Source: JAGVSR01 sp963778225 (lineage in GTDB: Bacteria; Pseudomonadota; Alphaproteobacteria; Rhizobiales; Hyphomicrobiaceae). From it: 64,000 nt of DNA. Shown here in pieces: positions 1 through 8,479 of the stretch. Made by a program: the position numbers and the translations under genes. Positions within the stretch are counted from its first letter, which is position 1; the number at the start of each line of letters is the position of its first letter. The stretch spans positions 186,001 through 250,000 of the forward strand of contig CAVZTR010000004.1 in assembly GCA_963778225.1 (NCBI GenBank). The letters run 5' to 3'. The notes below the pieces were generated by a model. It was not told the origin of the DNA. It made no database searches and worked only from the letters and a program-made list of their open reading frames with translations.

Positions 1-351
1 GAGATGCCGTTGCGCGACAAGGTCAAGACGATCGCGACCGAGATCTACCGTGCGGCCGACATTTCATGCGACGGGTCCGTGGAGACGCGTTTCAAGGAAC
101 TGGAAGCGATGGGCTTCGGTCACCTGCCGGTCTGCATGGCCAAGACGCAGTATTCCTTCTCGACCGATCCCAACAAACGCGGTGCGCCGACGGGGCATGT
201 GGTGCCGGTACGCGAACTGCGACTCTCGGCCGGCGCAGAGTTCATCGTGGTCGTAACGGGCGACATCATGACGATGCCCGGGTTGCCGAAAGTTCCGTCG
301 GCCGACACGATCCGTCTCAACGACCAAGGTCAGATCGAAGGTCTTTTCTAA
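1..351 (+). CDS. ftfL: Formate-tetrahydrofolate ligase, C-terminal end (partial)
   Basis: This is the last 116 codons of an open frame that is already open at base 1, so the 5' part lies outside the window. The tail carries stretches typical of 10-formyltetrahydrofolate synthetase: LPVCMAKTQYSFS, a GAPTGH segment, VRELRLSAGAEF, TGDIMTMPGLP and the terminal IEGLF. The enzyme joins formate to tetrahydrofolate with ATP in the cytoplasm. In serine-cycle methylotrophs it is the entry of formate into assimilation, which fits the serine-cycle operon about 11 kb downstream. The family is usually about 555 residues, so roughly a fifth is visible. The alternative symbol is fhs. Confidence 0.93.
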   Translation, partial: EMPLRDKVKTIATEIYRAADISCDGSVETRFKELEAMGFGHLPVCMAKTQYSFSTDPNKRGAPTGHVVPVRELRLSAGAEFIVVVTGDIMTMPGLPKVPSADTIRLNDQGQIEGLF

Positions 352-521
352 ATCCGGCAAATACTGCCGACTAGACATGCCGCGGGCGCCGGAGAAATCC
401 GGTGCCCGTTCGACTTTCGAGGAATTGTGCAAGGCGGCAAATTGGGTGATCTCCTGCCGGTCGATTGTCTACCGCGAGACCTCACATGCCAGCCGCCCTT
501 CGCTCCACCGCCACTTCCGAG

Positions 522-812
522 ATGATCGCCATCGAGGTCCGCTTTGTTTCGAGCCTGACGAAGTTCAGCGAAAGCCCGCGCTTTGCGGAAAGAATCGAAG
601 TGGCCCCTGAGACGACGATTGGCGATCTCATCGCGCGGTATGGTCTACCCGTGGACGAGATCGCGCGCGTGCTGTGCAACGGGCGCGACCTGAACCCAGG
701 TACTTATACGGGCGGCAATCTCGATCTCGGCGCGTCGATCAGCGACGGCGATGTCATTACGTTCTCCGGTCCGGCACCGGCTATTCCCGGAACGCGCAGC
801 GCCGCCGTTTAG
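522..812 (+). CDS. MoaD/ThiS-like beta-grasp protein
   Basis: A 96-residue protein when started at ATG 522. The first strand (IAIEVRFVSSL), a central VAPETTIGDLIARYGLP and a C-terminal LGASISDGDVITFSGP follow the order of MoaD/ThiS ubiquitin-fold sulfur carriers, where a ...DGDVI.. strand precedes the tail. Those carriers end in Gly-Gly; this protein ends GTRSAAV, with no diglycine, so thiocarboxylation at the C-terminus is not expected. Upstream TTG 465 and ATG 486 are possible starts, but the added residues do not resemble the fold. It follows ftfL by 170 bases on the same strand and its stop overlaps the convergent hydrolase gene by four bases. Fold assignment is moderate; function is unknown. 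Confidence 0.6.
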   Translation: MIAIEVRFVSSLTKFSESPRFAERIEVAPETTIGDLIARYGLPVDEIARVLCNGRDLNPGTYTGGNLDLGASISDGDVITFSGPAPAIPGTRSAAV

Positions 813-2866
813 CTGGCGGCCAACGCGACGTCGGCGTCAGGCGCTTCCTCGACTGCTGCCGCGGCGATTGTCGGCACGGCGATCGGCCGCGCTTCGATCA
901 GGTCGATCATGGCGCCGATGACTTCGGGATCCTTCCAATAGTTGACATGTCCACCGGGGCGCAGCGGGATGTTGCGCACGAAACCGCCGCCGAACATTTC
1001 GATGCGATTGCCGATGGGATCATCGACACGCCACATGTTGGTCCACGACATGAGCCGCGTATTGAGCGCTTCGGGGCCGGCGCTCCTCGCCTCATAGCGC
1101 GCGAAATAGTACTGGTAGAGGTGGGACAGGGGCGAGCCGAGCGTCAGAATGTCGACGCGGCGGGCGCGGCGGATGGAGGGTTGATCGCGATTGGCGCTCA
1201 GATAGTCGTGCAGGATGACGCTGCCCTGGCTGTGGGCGACGAAGACCAGGCGGTCGAAGTTTTCGCAGTCGACGATCTCTTTCATGACTACGTCGAGACG
1301 GGCTTCGATCCGGGTCCGACGAGGGTGCGCAACGTCTTTATGGGTGGGCTTCGGCAGTAGCATCCGCGACAGCGCAAAGCGGGGCGTAAACTGGTGATCG
1401 ACAACGTCGCGGCCGATCTGGAGGATGCCGCGGGCTGCATGTTGGAGGGCGCGGAAGGCATAGAATGCCAGCGACAGGGCCGAGCCGCCGCCAACGATAA
1501 TCTTGACCACGTCCTGCCACGGCAGAAGGCGCACATCGACCTGCTTGTAGAAATCAACGGGGATGTAGTCGCGCCAATAAAATATGATGAGATTGAACAA
1601 AGTGCCCGTGAGCAAAACAAAGATCGCGACCGGGTTCACGATCATGCGGGGCATCCAGAAGGAGGCGAGGCGGCGCGTGCGGCGAGCGGGAATGCGCAAG
1701 AGGGAACGCAAAATTGCGATGCAGAAGAACGTGACGGCCAGCGCGGACACGACGATGAGATTGAAGACGACAATGCCGACGAGATTTTTCTGCACGTCGG
1801 CCAGGTAACTGCAGGCCTGCATCGTGTCCTGCCGGCAGGCGCTGGCCGTGCGCTCGTTGAAGTCGAGGGTGACGAAAATGAAGATCCAGAGAAGCGCGAT
1901 TGCGATCTTGTAGATGACGCCCTGGGCAACGCTCAGGCTTACGGCGGCGGCGGGGCGGATGATGGGGATGCGCTCGGTCCTGTCGCGCTCGAGCCACTGC
2001 TGAATGGCCAGCGCGCCGAGCGCCAGGATCGCGAACAGCATCGCGTAGTTCCAGACCGCCCAGAACCCAAAGATAATAAGTCCCGCGGCCATCAGATAGA
2101 CTGCCGGATTCGCCAGCGCTTCGCCCGGCAAGACATTCAAGGCCGTGAAGATGGCGGCTGCGGACAACACCGCGAACATCATTGTGGACATGCCGATATC
2201 GGTGAGCGCGATATCGCGATAGACGCGCCAACGCGCGAAGATCAGCGCTGATCCGCCGAGCAGCAGGAGCAGCGCGATCATCACGTGCGGCAAGTCGAAG
2301 AGAAACAGTGGCTGGAGGTCCGGCGTTTCCAGCATTTTTTGCCGGAGCAGAAGGGCCAAGGCGCACACGAGGGCGACGATGTTGAGGCCGGTGATGGGCC
2401 AGCGCAAAATCCAGTTCGCGATGCGGGTGAGGTTCGCGATCACGCTGGCGAAGACATTGCGGGTCTTGTCGAAAAAGCAGTCTCCCAGCACCTGGGGCGC
2501 TTCGTAGAACAGGTTGAGCATGGCAAGCGCATTCGCCAGCGTCCCGGTTCCCAGGCCCGCGAGATCGGCCCAGGTCACCTCCATGACCGCGAGTTCGTCG
2601 CCCCCTTGCGTGCGGCCGCGACGAACGAAGCCTTTGAAGCGCAGGTTCGGCCGGTTGCGGCCCCGATCGGGGAGATCATAGACTTCACTATGGTTCTCGA
2701 AAGCCGGGCCATCGGGCATTTCGACGAGGCGCGGTATCAAGCGGTCGTTGATCCAACCGGCTTCTGTTTCGCCGGCCCCGTGGACAACGATCACGCCGAT
2801 GCGTTCTGAGGAACGGAGACCGTCCGCGACCGTTACAGCTTCAGCTTCACTGCTGGCCTTCATCAC
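809..2866 (-). CDS. Membrane protein with alpha/beta-hydrolase domain
   Basis: A 685-residue protein. The N-terminus has an alpha/beta-hydrolase first strand and oxyanion-type segment (GVIVVHGAGE, residues 24-33). About eight hydrophobic segments follow between residues 155 and 475. The C-terminal 200 residues return to hydrolase features: a nucleophile elbow VFVAHSQGSV with the serine near residue 548, then ILTLGSPLSHLYQYYF. This suggests one serine-hydrolase fold split by a membrane domain. It most resembles unnamed alphaproteobacterial membrane proteins annotated as lipase-like; the substrate is unknown. It is divergent from the Anbu operon and convergent with the MoaD-like gene. Methionine codons at 2866 and 2863 are equivalent starts. 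Confidence 0.7.
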   Translation of the reverse strand: MMKASSEAEAVTVADGLRSSERIGVIVVHGAGETEAGWINDRLIPRLVEMPDGPAFENHSEVYDLPDRGRNRPNLRFKGFVRRGRTQGGDELAVMEVTWADLAGLGTGTLANALAMLNLFYEAPQVLGDCFFDKTRNVFASVIANLTRIANWILRWPITGLNIVALVCALALLLRQKMLETPDLQPLFLFDLPHVMIALLLLLGGSALIFARWRVYRDIALTDIGMSTMMFAVLSAAAIFTALNVLPGEALANPAVYLMAAGLIIFGFWAVWNYAMLFAILALGALAIQQWLERDRTERIPIIRPAAAVSLSVAQGVIYKIAIALLWIFIFVTLDFNERTASACRQDTMQACSYLADVQKNLVGIVVFNLIVVSALAVTFFCIAILRSLLRIPARRTRRLASFWMPRMIVNPVAIFVLLTGTLFNLIIFYWRDYIPVDFYKQVDVRLLPWQDVVKIIVGGGSALSLAFYAFRALQHAARGILQIGRDVVDHQFTPRFALSRMLLPKPTHKDVAHPRRTRIEARLDVVMKEIVDCENFDRLVFVAHSQGSVILHDYLSANRDQPSIRRARRVDILTLGSPLSHLYQYYFARYEARSAGPEALNTRLMSWTNMWRVDDPIGNRIEMFGGGFVRNIPLRPGGHVNYWKDPEVIGAMIDLIEARPIAVPTIAAAAVEEAPDADVALAAS

Positions 2867-3186
2867 CCCCGGCTTTCCCCCGTGCTCGTTAGACCTTGTG
2901 ACGGATCTCCCAGACCGCCTCTCTTACTAACATGCTAAATAGGGGCAGCGTCGGGTCGGTGAGGCCTCTGGCGAAGCCTCCGGCTTCAAGGTAAACGGGA
3001 AGAGCCTGAAACATAGGCAACAGTGTGTAACGCTTAACTTGTGCATTATTTTTGGGCAGTGACCGCCTCGCCACCCGCCACTGGGTCAACGCACTTAAAC
3101 TAACCGCTTGATGCCAAACGGGTTTTCAATTGGCCCGCTCTTTGCGCTCATTAATTCAAAATGCAGGAACTGGGGGACCGTCCGAC
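2867..3186. other. Divergent intergenic region, no gene seen
   Basis: These 320 bases separate the minus-strand hydrolase from the plus-strand Anbu operon and must hold the promoters of both. A 66-residue minus-strand frame (2889-3089) has no recognisable features. The middle (about 3020-3060) is more AT-rich than its surroundings. I could not single out a convincing -35/-10 pair. Confidence 0.5.
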
Positions 3187-4602
3187 GTGTCGAAAGCCTT
3201 CGACGAGATGAATGGCTTCGGCGGAGGCGTGCGCGAGCCGTACCGCGCCGTCGCCGAGTGGCTTGAAACCCAAAAAATCGACGACCTGAAAAAGAAGCGG
3301 ACGGAGGCCGAAGCCCTGTTCCGCCGGACCGGCATTACGTTCGCTGTCTATGGCGATGGGCAGGCGGCGGAACGGCTGATCCCGTTCGATATCGTGCCGC
3401 GCATCATCTCGGCATCCGAATGGCGCCGTCTGGCGGCCGGCATCGAGCAGCGGGTGAAGGCGCTTAACGCCTTCATGTACGACATCTACCACCGGCAGGA
3501 AATCCTGCGTGCGGGGCGTATCCCGGAAGAACTGGTGGTCCAGAACAGCGCGTTCGTGCCGGAAATGATCGGGGTCGATCCGCCGCTCGGCATCTATTCG
3601 CACATCATCGGTATCGATATCGTGCGCACGGGACCGAATGAGTTTTACGTGCTGGAGGACAATACGCGCACGCCGTCCGGCGTCTCCTACATGTTGGAGA
3701 ACCGGGAAACGATGATGCACATGTTCCCCGATCTTTTCGCGAAGAACCGCGTGGCGCCGATCGAGACCTATCCCGACAACCTCCTGAAGACTCTGGAGAG
3801 CGTGGCGGACAAGAATCTCGACCGCGATCCCAACATCGCGCTGCTCACGCCCGGCCTCTATAACAGCGCCTACTTCGAGCACTCGTTTCTCGCCGATCAA
3901 ATGGGCGTGGAACTCGTCGAGGGACAGGATCTGGTCGTGCTCGACGGCACGCTCTACATGAAGACGACACAGGGCTTGAAGCAGGTCGACGTACTCTACC
4001 GGCGTATCGATGACGATTATCTCGATCCGCTCGTGTTCGAGCCGACGTCGTTGCTCGGCGTGCCGGGCCTGTTCGATGTGTACCGATCGGGCAAGGTCAC
4101 CATCGTCAACGCGCCAGGTGCTGGAATTGCCGACGATAAGGCGATCTACAGCTACATTCCGGAGATCGTAAAATTCTATACGGGCGCGCCCCCGATCCTT
4201 CACAATGTGCCGACACGCAACTGTCGCGACCCTAAAGAACTCGCCTACGTGCTCGAGCATCTAGAAGAACTCGTCGTGAAGGAAGTGCATGGATCGGGCG
4301 GCTACGGGATGCTCGTTGGCCCTACGGCATCGGCGAAAGAAATCGAGGCCTTCCGCGAAAAGCTGAAAGCAAAGCCGCACAATTATATCGCGCAGCCGAC
4401 TCTTGCTCTCTCGACGTGCCCGACGCTGGTGGACAGCGGATTGGCGCCGCGCCATCTCGACCTTCGACCGTTTGTTCTGGTCGGAGATCGCGTGCGTCTC
4501 GTGCCCGGTGGACTGACGCGCGTGGCGTTGCGAGAGGGTTCGCTTGTCGTGAATTCCAGCCAGGGAGGCGGAACGAAGGACACGTGGATTTTGCAGGACT
4601 AA
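3187..4602 (+). CDS. Circularly permuted ATP-grasp family protein
   Basis: First gene of the Anbu-type operon; 471 residues from GTG 3187. The sequence matches the circularly permuted ATP-grasp family (DUF404/DUF407 type): AFDEMNGFGGG near the start, FRRTGITFAVYGDG, ERLIPFDIVPRII, YDIYHRQEILRAGRIP, DIVRTGPNEFYVLEDNTRTP, PSGVSYMLENRE and VKEVHGSGGYGMLVGP in the nucleotide-binding half. Such enzymes form amide bonds using ATP; the substrates in this operon type are unknown. I chose GTG 3187 because GGGGGA lies nine bases upstream and homologues, as remembered, begin a few residues before AFDEM; TTG 3130 would add 19 residues without a visible ribosome-binding site. The alpha-E gene follows after 48 bases. 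Confidence 0.92.
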   Translation: MSKAFDEMNGFGGGVREPYRAVAEWLETQKIDDLKKKRTEAEALFRRTGITFAVYGDGQAAERLIPFDIVPRIISASEWRRLAAGIEQRVKALNAFMYDIYHRQEILRAGRIPEELVVQNSAFVPEMIGVDPPLGIYSHIIGIDIVRTGPNEFYVLEDNTRTPSGVSYMLENRETMMHMFPDLFAKNRVAPIETYPDNLLKTLESVADKNLDRDPNIALLTPGLYNSAYFEHSFLADQMGVELVEGQDLVVLDGTLYMKTTQGLKQVDVLYRRIDDDYLDPLVFEPTSLLGVPGLFDVYRSGKVTIVNAPGAGIADDKAIYSYIPEIVKFYTGAPPILHNVPTRNCRDPKELAYVLEHLEELVVKEVHGSGGYGMLVGPTASAKEIEAFREKLKAKPHNYIAQPTLALSTCPTLVDSGLAPRHLDLRPFVLVGDRVRLVPGGLTRVALREGSLVVNSSQGGGTKDTWILQD

Positions 4603-4650
4603 AAGACGACCTTACGCGCAAGCCCATCAACGAGAACACTGGTTCATCCC

Positions 4651-5598
4651 ATGCTTGGCCGCACGGCAAACGATCTTTTCTGGCTCTCGCGGTATCTGGA
4701 ACGTGCGGAGAATATGGCGCGGCTGCTCGAGGTCGGCTATCGCATCGCGCTTCTTCCGCGTGAGGGCGAAGGCTACAACGAGGAGTGGCGCTCCACTCTG
4801 CAAAGTGCCGGTTGCGAGACGGGCTATCTGGAGCGCCATGAGGCGCTCACGACCGGCGATGTGATCAATTATCTGCTTTTCGACAACGATAATCCTACGA
4901 GCGTGCGGTCGTGCATATCGATCGCACGGCGTAATGCGCGTGCGCAGCGGACGGCGCTGACGCGGGAAATGTGGGAGAGCCTGAACAGCGCCTGGATCGA
5001 CTTTGAAGCGATCAATCCGCGCGATATCACCTCCGATCGGCTGCCTGCACTGCTCGACTGGATCAAGGAGCGGTCTGCGACTTACAGAGGCGCGCTTCTC
5101 AACACGATCTTGCGCAACGATACGTTCTACTTCAGCCAGCTCGGGACATTTCTCGAGCGGGCGGACAACACCGCGCGCATCCTCGATGTGAAGTATTTTG
5201 TGCTGCTGCCGAGCTATGAAATGATCGGCTCGAGCGTCGACAATTTGCAATGGGCGTCGATCCTGCGATCAGTGTCTGCGCACCGAAGCTACCGGTGGGT
5301 CTACCGCCAGGCGTACAAACCGTGGAACATCGCAGATTACCTGATCTTGAACGGCGAGATGCCGCGATCTCTCAGAGCTTGCTACATCGAGATCGATCAG
5401 GCTGTGGCCGGCTTGAAAAAGTTCTACGAGCAGACGGACGACTGCGTACCGAGTGCGCACGCGACACTGTCGATGCTGGAAAACGGCGACATCGACACCA
5501 TTTTCCAATCGGGTCTGCACGAGTTTCTGACCGAGTTCCTCGACCGTAACAACCGTCTGGGCCAGGAAATCTCGGTGGCGTACCATTTCAACGGTTGA
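4651..5598 (+). CDS. Alpha-E domain protein (DUF403)
   Basis: A 315-residue, largely helical protein. The opening MLGRTANDLFWLSRYLERAE and internal FLERADNTARILDVKYF are signatures of the alpha-E (DUF403) family, which accompanies circularly permuted ATP-grasp proteins so consistently that the two are sometimes fused. The biochemical role is not established; a helper or scaffold for the ATP-grasp partner is the usual inference. It lies 48 bases after the ATP-grasp gene and seven bases before the transglutaminase-like gene, so it is clearly in the operon. Length is normal. No signal peptide or membrane segment is apparent. Confidence 0.92.
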   Translation: MLGRTANDLFWLSRYLERAENMARLLEVGYRIALLPREGEGYNEEWRSTLQSAGCETGYLERHEALTTGDVINYLLFDNDNPTSVRSCISIARRNARAQRTALTREMWESLNSAWIDFEAINPRDITSDRLPALLDWIKERSATYRGALLNTILRNDTFYFSQLGTFLERADNTARILDVKYFVLLPSYEMIGSSVDNLQWASILRSVSAHRSYRWVYRQAYKPWNIADYLILNGEMPRSLRACYIEIDQAVAGLKKFYEQTDDCVPSAHATLSMLENGDIDTIFQSGLHEFLTEFLDRNNRLGQEISVAYHFNG

Positions 5599-5605
5599 GG
5601 CGACC

Positions 5606-6421
5606 ATGCTGCTGAGCGTGAAGCACACCACGACTTATCGCTACGATACGCTTGCGCGCTACGCAATCGAGAGCCTCCGCCTGACGCCTCCGACGTTCGA
5701 CGGGCAAAAGGTGCTCTCATGGCAGGTGAACGCTCCAGGCATCGAAAGAGCGGCGCGTTTCCAGGATGGCTTCGGCAACGTCGTACATCTGACGGTCCTT
5801 CACGATGAGCACAACAGCATCACGATCGAGGCTACGGGAGTTGTCGAAACCCAAGACCGAATTGGGGTTGCCAAGGGGTTATCCGAGCCGGCGCCTCTTC
5901 GTGTTTACCTGCGCGAGACACCGCGCACGGCGCCCGACGATGCGATCCGTGGTCTGGCCGCGAAATGCAAGGGCGGCTGCACGCTCGACCGGCTGCATCG
6001 GCTGATGCATACGGTGCGCGAAGCTGTGAGTTACGAAATCGGCACGACACATTCCCATACAAGCGCGACGGAAGCGCTCGCAGACGGGACGGGGGTTTGT
6101 CAGGATTACGCGCATATCTTCATTTCGGGTGCGCGGACGCTCGGCATTCCGGCGCGCTACGTCAACGGATACTTTTTTGCCGGCACGCCTGATCCTTCTG
6201 ACGCCCATCATGCGTGGGCCGAGGCCTGGGTGGACGGTTTGGGGTGGGTCGGATTTGATCCGGCCAATTTGATCTGTCCGACGGAGCGCTATGTGCGGCT
6301 GGCGACGGGCCTCGATGCTGCAACGGCGGCGCCCATCAGGGGCAATCGGCGCGGCGGGCAGAACGAGACACTTGACGTGGTGGTCGAAGTCCAGCAGCAA
6401 GGCGCTCAACAACAGCAATAA
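5606..6421 (+). CDS. Transglutaminase-like cysteine protease family protein
   Basis: A 271-residue cytoplasmic protein. The N-terminal 80 residues (VKHTTTYRYDTLARYAIESL onward) form the beta-rich bacterial transglutaminase N domain. The C-terminal part is a papain-like transglutaminase core with a visible triad: Cys165 in GTGVCQDYAH, His202 in HHAWAEAWVDG, and Asp218 in GWVGFDPAN. Proteins of this type in Anbu operons probably cleave or transfer peptide or isopeptide bonds. The C-terminus ends in a short glutamine-rich tail. It is seven bases after the alpha-E gene and 18 bases before the Anbu gene. Confidence 0.92.
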   Translation: MLLSVKHTTTYRYDTLARYAIESLRLTPPTFDGQKVLSWQVNAPGIERAARFQDGFGNVVHLTVLHDEHNSITIEATGVVETQDRIGVAKGLSEPAPLRVYLRETPRTAPDDAIRGLAAKCKGGCTLDRLHRLMHTVREAVSYEIGTTHSHTSATEALADGTGVCQDYAHIFISGARTLGIPARYVNGYFFAGTPDPSDAHHAWAEAWVDGLGWVGFDPANLICPTERYVRLATGLDAATAAPIRGNRRGGQNETLDVVVEVQQQGAQQQQ

Positions 6422-6439
6422 TTTGAGCGTTTCTTCTCC

Positions 6440-7171
6440 ATGACCTACTGCGTCGCCCTGCGTCTCGACAGCGGTATCGTCTTCGCCGCGGATACCCGCA
6501 CGAATGCGGGTGTCGACAACATTTCGCAATTCCGCAAACTCCACTACTGGCGGCGACCCGGAGATCGGGTCGTGGTGCTTCTGACGGCCGGCAATCTCGG
6601 CATCAGCCAGTCTGTCGTCAGCATCTTGAACGAACAGCTGACCGACGGATCGGGCGTCGAACACACGCTGATGACGGCAACGTCGATGTATCGGGCGGCG
6701 CGCATCGTCGGCGATGCGGTGCGTGAAGTGCGGCGGGTGGATGGCGAGGCGCTGGAGGCGACCCGCAGCGGGTTTTATGCTTCGTTCATTCTGGGCGGGC
6801 AGATCGGGTCGGAGCAGCCGCGCATCTTTCAGATCTATTCCGAAGGTAATTTCATCGAAGCGTCGGACGACGCGCCGTTTCTGCAGATCGGTGAGCACAA
6901 ATACGGAAAGCCTATTCTGGATCGCGTGGCGCAGCCGGGTATGCGGCTCGGCGAGGCGGCGAAACTGGTTCTGTTGTCATTCGATTCCACGCTGAGGTCG
7001 AACCTGTCAGTCGGGATGCCGGTGGACCTCTTGATTTACGATCGCGATAGCCTTGATGTGCAGCGGTATCGGCGAATCTACCAAGACGACGAATACTTCA
7101 AGAAGCTGTCCGGATCCTGGGCGGCGGCCCTGCGCGAGGCGTTTGGAAAGATCGAGGAATTCAAAGGCTGA
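6440..7171 (+). CDS. Anbu, proteasome-like peptidase
   Basis: A 243-residue Ntn-hydrolase of the bacterial proteasome homologue (Anbu/BPH) family, distinct from HslV and the actinobacterial 20S proteasome. The start MTYCVALRLDSGIVFAADTR places Thr at position 2 as the predicted catalytic nucleophile after Met removal. FRKLHYW, VVVLLTAGNLGISQSVV and the C-terminal YDRDSLDVQRYRRIYQDDEYF are further family features. Anbu assembles into open rings and lacks a dedicated unfoldase, and its substrates are not known. It is the last gene of the four-gene operon, and this arrangement recurs in many proteobacteria. prmB follows after about 100 bases. Confidence 0.95.
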   Translation: MTYCVALRLDSGIVFAADTRTNAGVDNISQFRKLHYWRRPGDRVVVLLTAGNLGISQSVVSILNEQLTDGSGVEHTLMTATSMYRAARIVGDAVREVRRVDGEALEATRSGFYASFILGGQIGSEQPRIFQIYSEGNFIEASDDAPFLQIGEHKYGKPILDRVAQPGMRLGEAAKLVLLSFDSTLRSNLSVGMPVDLLIYDRDSLDVQRYRRIYQDDEYFKKLSGSWAAALREAFGKIEEFKG

Positions 7172-7269
7172 GGCGATGGCGCGATGCCACGTTCGGTTTT
7201 GGCAGGCTTTGGGCTGGACGAAGGACGCGCTAGGGTGTGACCTTGCCTCCGAAGGAGCCCGGACCGTCC

Positions 7270-8211
7270 ATGACGCTAGCTGATACCGAGAGCCGCCTGA
7301 CAGAATTGGTGACCGTGCGCGATTGGCTGCGCTATGGGGTTTCGCGATTTCGTTCAGAGCAGCTGGTGTTCGGGCATGGCACGTCGACCGCGGTGGACGA
7401 GGCCGCGTTTCTTATCTTATCGGCGCTGGAGTTGCCGATCGATCAGCTTGAGCCGTGGCTCGATTGTCGGTTGACCAGAGGCGAGCGGGTCCGGATAGCG
7501 GGGCTCATCGATGCGCGGGTAACGACGCGGAAGCCGGCGCCCTACCTCGTCAATCGGGCGTACATTCGCGGGCGCGGGTTCTATGTGGATGAGCGGGTGA
7601 TCGTGCCGCGGTCCTACATAGGGGAACTGCTCGACGGGGAGCTGGCATCCGTGGTGCCGGACCCGGAGGCTGTGACTTCCGTTCTGGATCTGTGCACAGG
7701 TTCTGGGTGTCTCGCGATCCTGGCGGCGTTGACCTACCCGAACGCGATTGTCGATGCCGTGGATCTGTCGGACGACGCTCTGGCCGTGGCGAAGCGCAAC
7801 GTCGCCGATTACGAACTCGGGGATCGGGTGACGCTGCAGAAATCCGATCTTTTCTCGGCACTCGGCGGGCGGCGATACGATCTCATCATCTCAAATCCGC
7901 CCTACGTGTCCGCAGAGGCGGTAAGTGCGTTTCCGCCGGAATACATGGCCGAACCGGTAATGGCTCATGCAGGCGGCGAGGATGGACTCGATCTCGTTCG
8001 CAGGATTATCGAGGAGGCGCCGCGGCATCTGGAACGGGACGGGGTGCTCGTGGTTGAAGTCGGGACGGGCCTTGACATTCTCGAAGAGGAATATCCCAAT
8101 CTGCCATTCCTGTGGCTCGAGACCGAAGATAGCTCCGGTGAGGTTTTCGCGCTGACGCAGGCGGAATTGCTATCCGCCGCGCGGCCGGAGGGCCGGAGCC
8201 GCAAGCGCTGA
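7270..8211 (+). CDS. prmB: Ribosomal protein L3 N5-glutamine methyltransferase
   Basis: A 313-residue class I SAM-dependent methyltransferase of the PrmB/HemK group. Residues 139-150 form the SAM-binding motif LDLCTGSGCLAI, and the glutamine-methylase signature NPPY is at 209-212. The N-terminal helical part with DERVIVPRSYIGEL matches PrmB rather than PrmC. It methylates a glutamine of ribosomal protein L3. I chose ATG 7270; AAGGAG at 7252-7257 is slightly far (12 bases) but in place, and the alternative at 7237 adds residues without family resemblance. It lies 98 bases after the Anbu gene and may be read through from it, but it has no known link to that operon. Confidence 0.92.
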   Translation: MTLADTESRLTELVTVRDWLRYGVSRFRSEQLVFGHGTSTAVDEAAFLILSALELPIDQLEPWLDCRLTRGERVRIAGLIDARVTTRKPAPYLVNRAYIRGRGFYVDERVIVPRSYIGELLDGELASVVPDPEAVTSVLDLCTGSGCLAILAALTYPNAIVDAVDLSDDALAVAKRNVADYELGDRVTLQKSDLFSALGGRRYDLIISNPPYVSAEAVSAFPPEYMAEPVMAHAGGEDGLDLVRRIIEEAPRHLERDGVLVVEVGTGLDILEEEYPNLPFLWLETEDSSGEVFALTQAELLSAARPEGRSRKR

Positions 8212-8479
8212 CGAACCGGAGCCCGCAATGCGTGCTGGTAACGACTACGCTTTGACCCTGTGGTTGGCACGACGTCCCTGCTTCTGCTGCGGCTGCTGGT
8301 GCCTCGCGCGTGAAGATGCCAAGCGAACAAAGCGCGTTTTGAGGTTCGTGCGAGCGGTCATGAAGGATTGGGAGGAGGCACGGCGCATGCAGGAACAGGC
8401 CCAGCGGCAGGCTTGACAGGACGCGCCCATCCGCCACCATGGCGCGGCCCGCCCCCTCCACCTTGAGCCGACGGATCTC

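Noticed and set aside
3151..4260. A 369-residue minus-strand frame
   Set aside because: It is the shadow of the ATP-grasp gene and contains no recognisable motif, only arginine/histidine/aspartate-rich text typical of antisense frames.
8228..8416. A 62-residue plus-strand frame between prmB and dctP
   Set aside because: Rich in cysteine and arginine near the start (RRPCFCCGCWCLA), no ribosome-binding site of note and no family resemblance. The 268-base gap is more likely the dctPQM promoter region.
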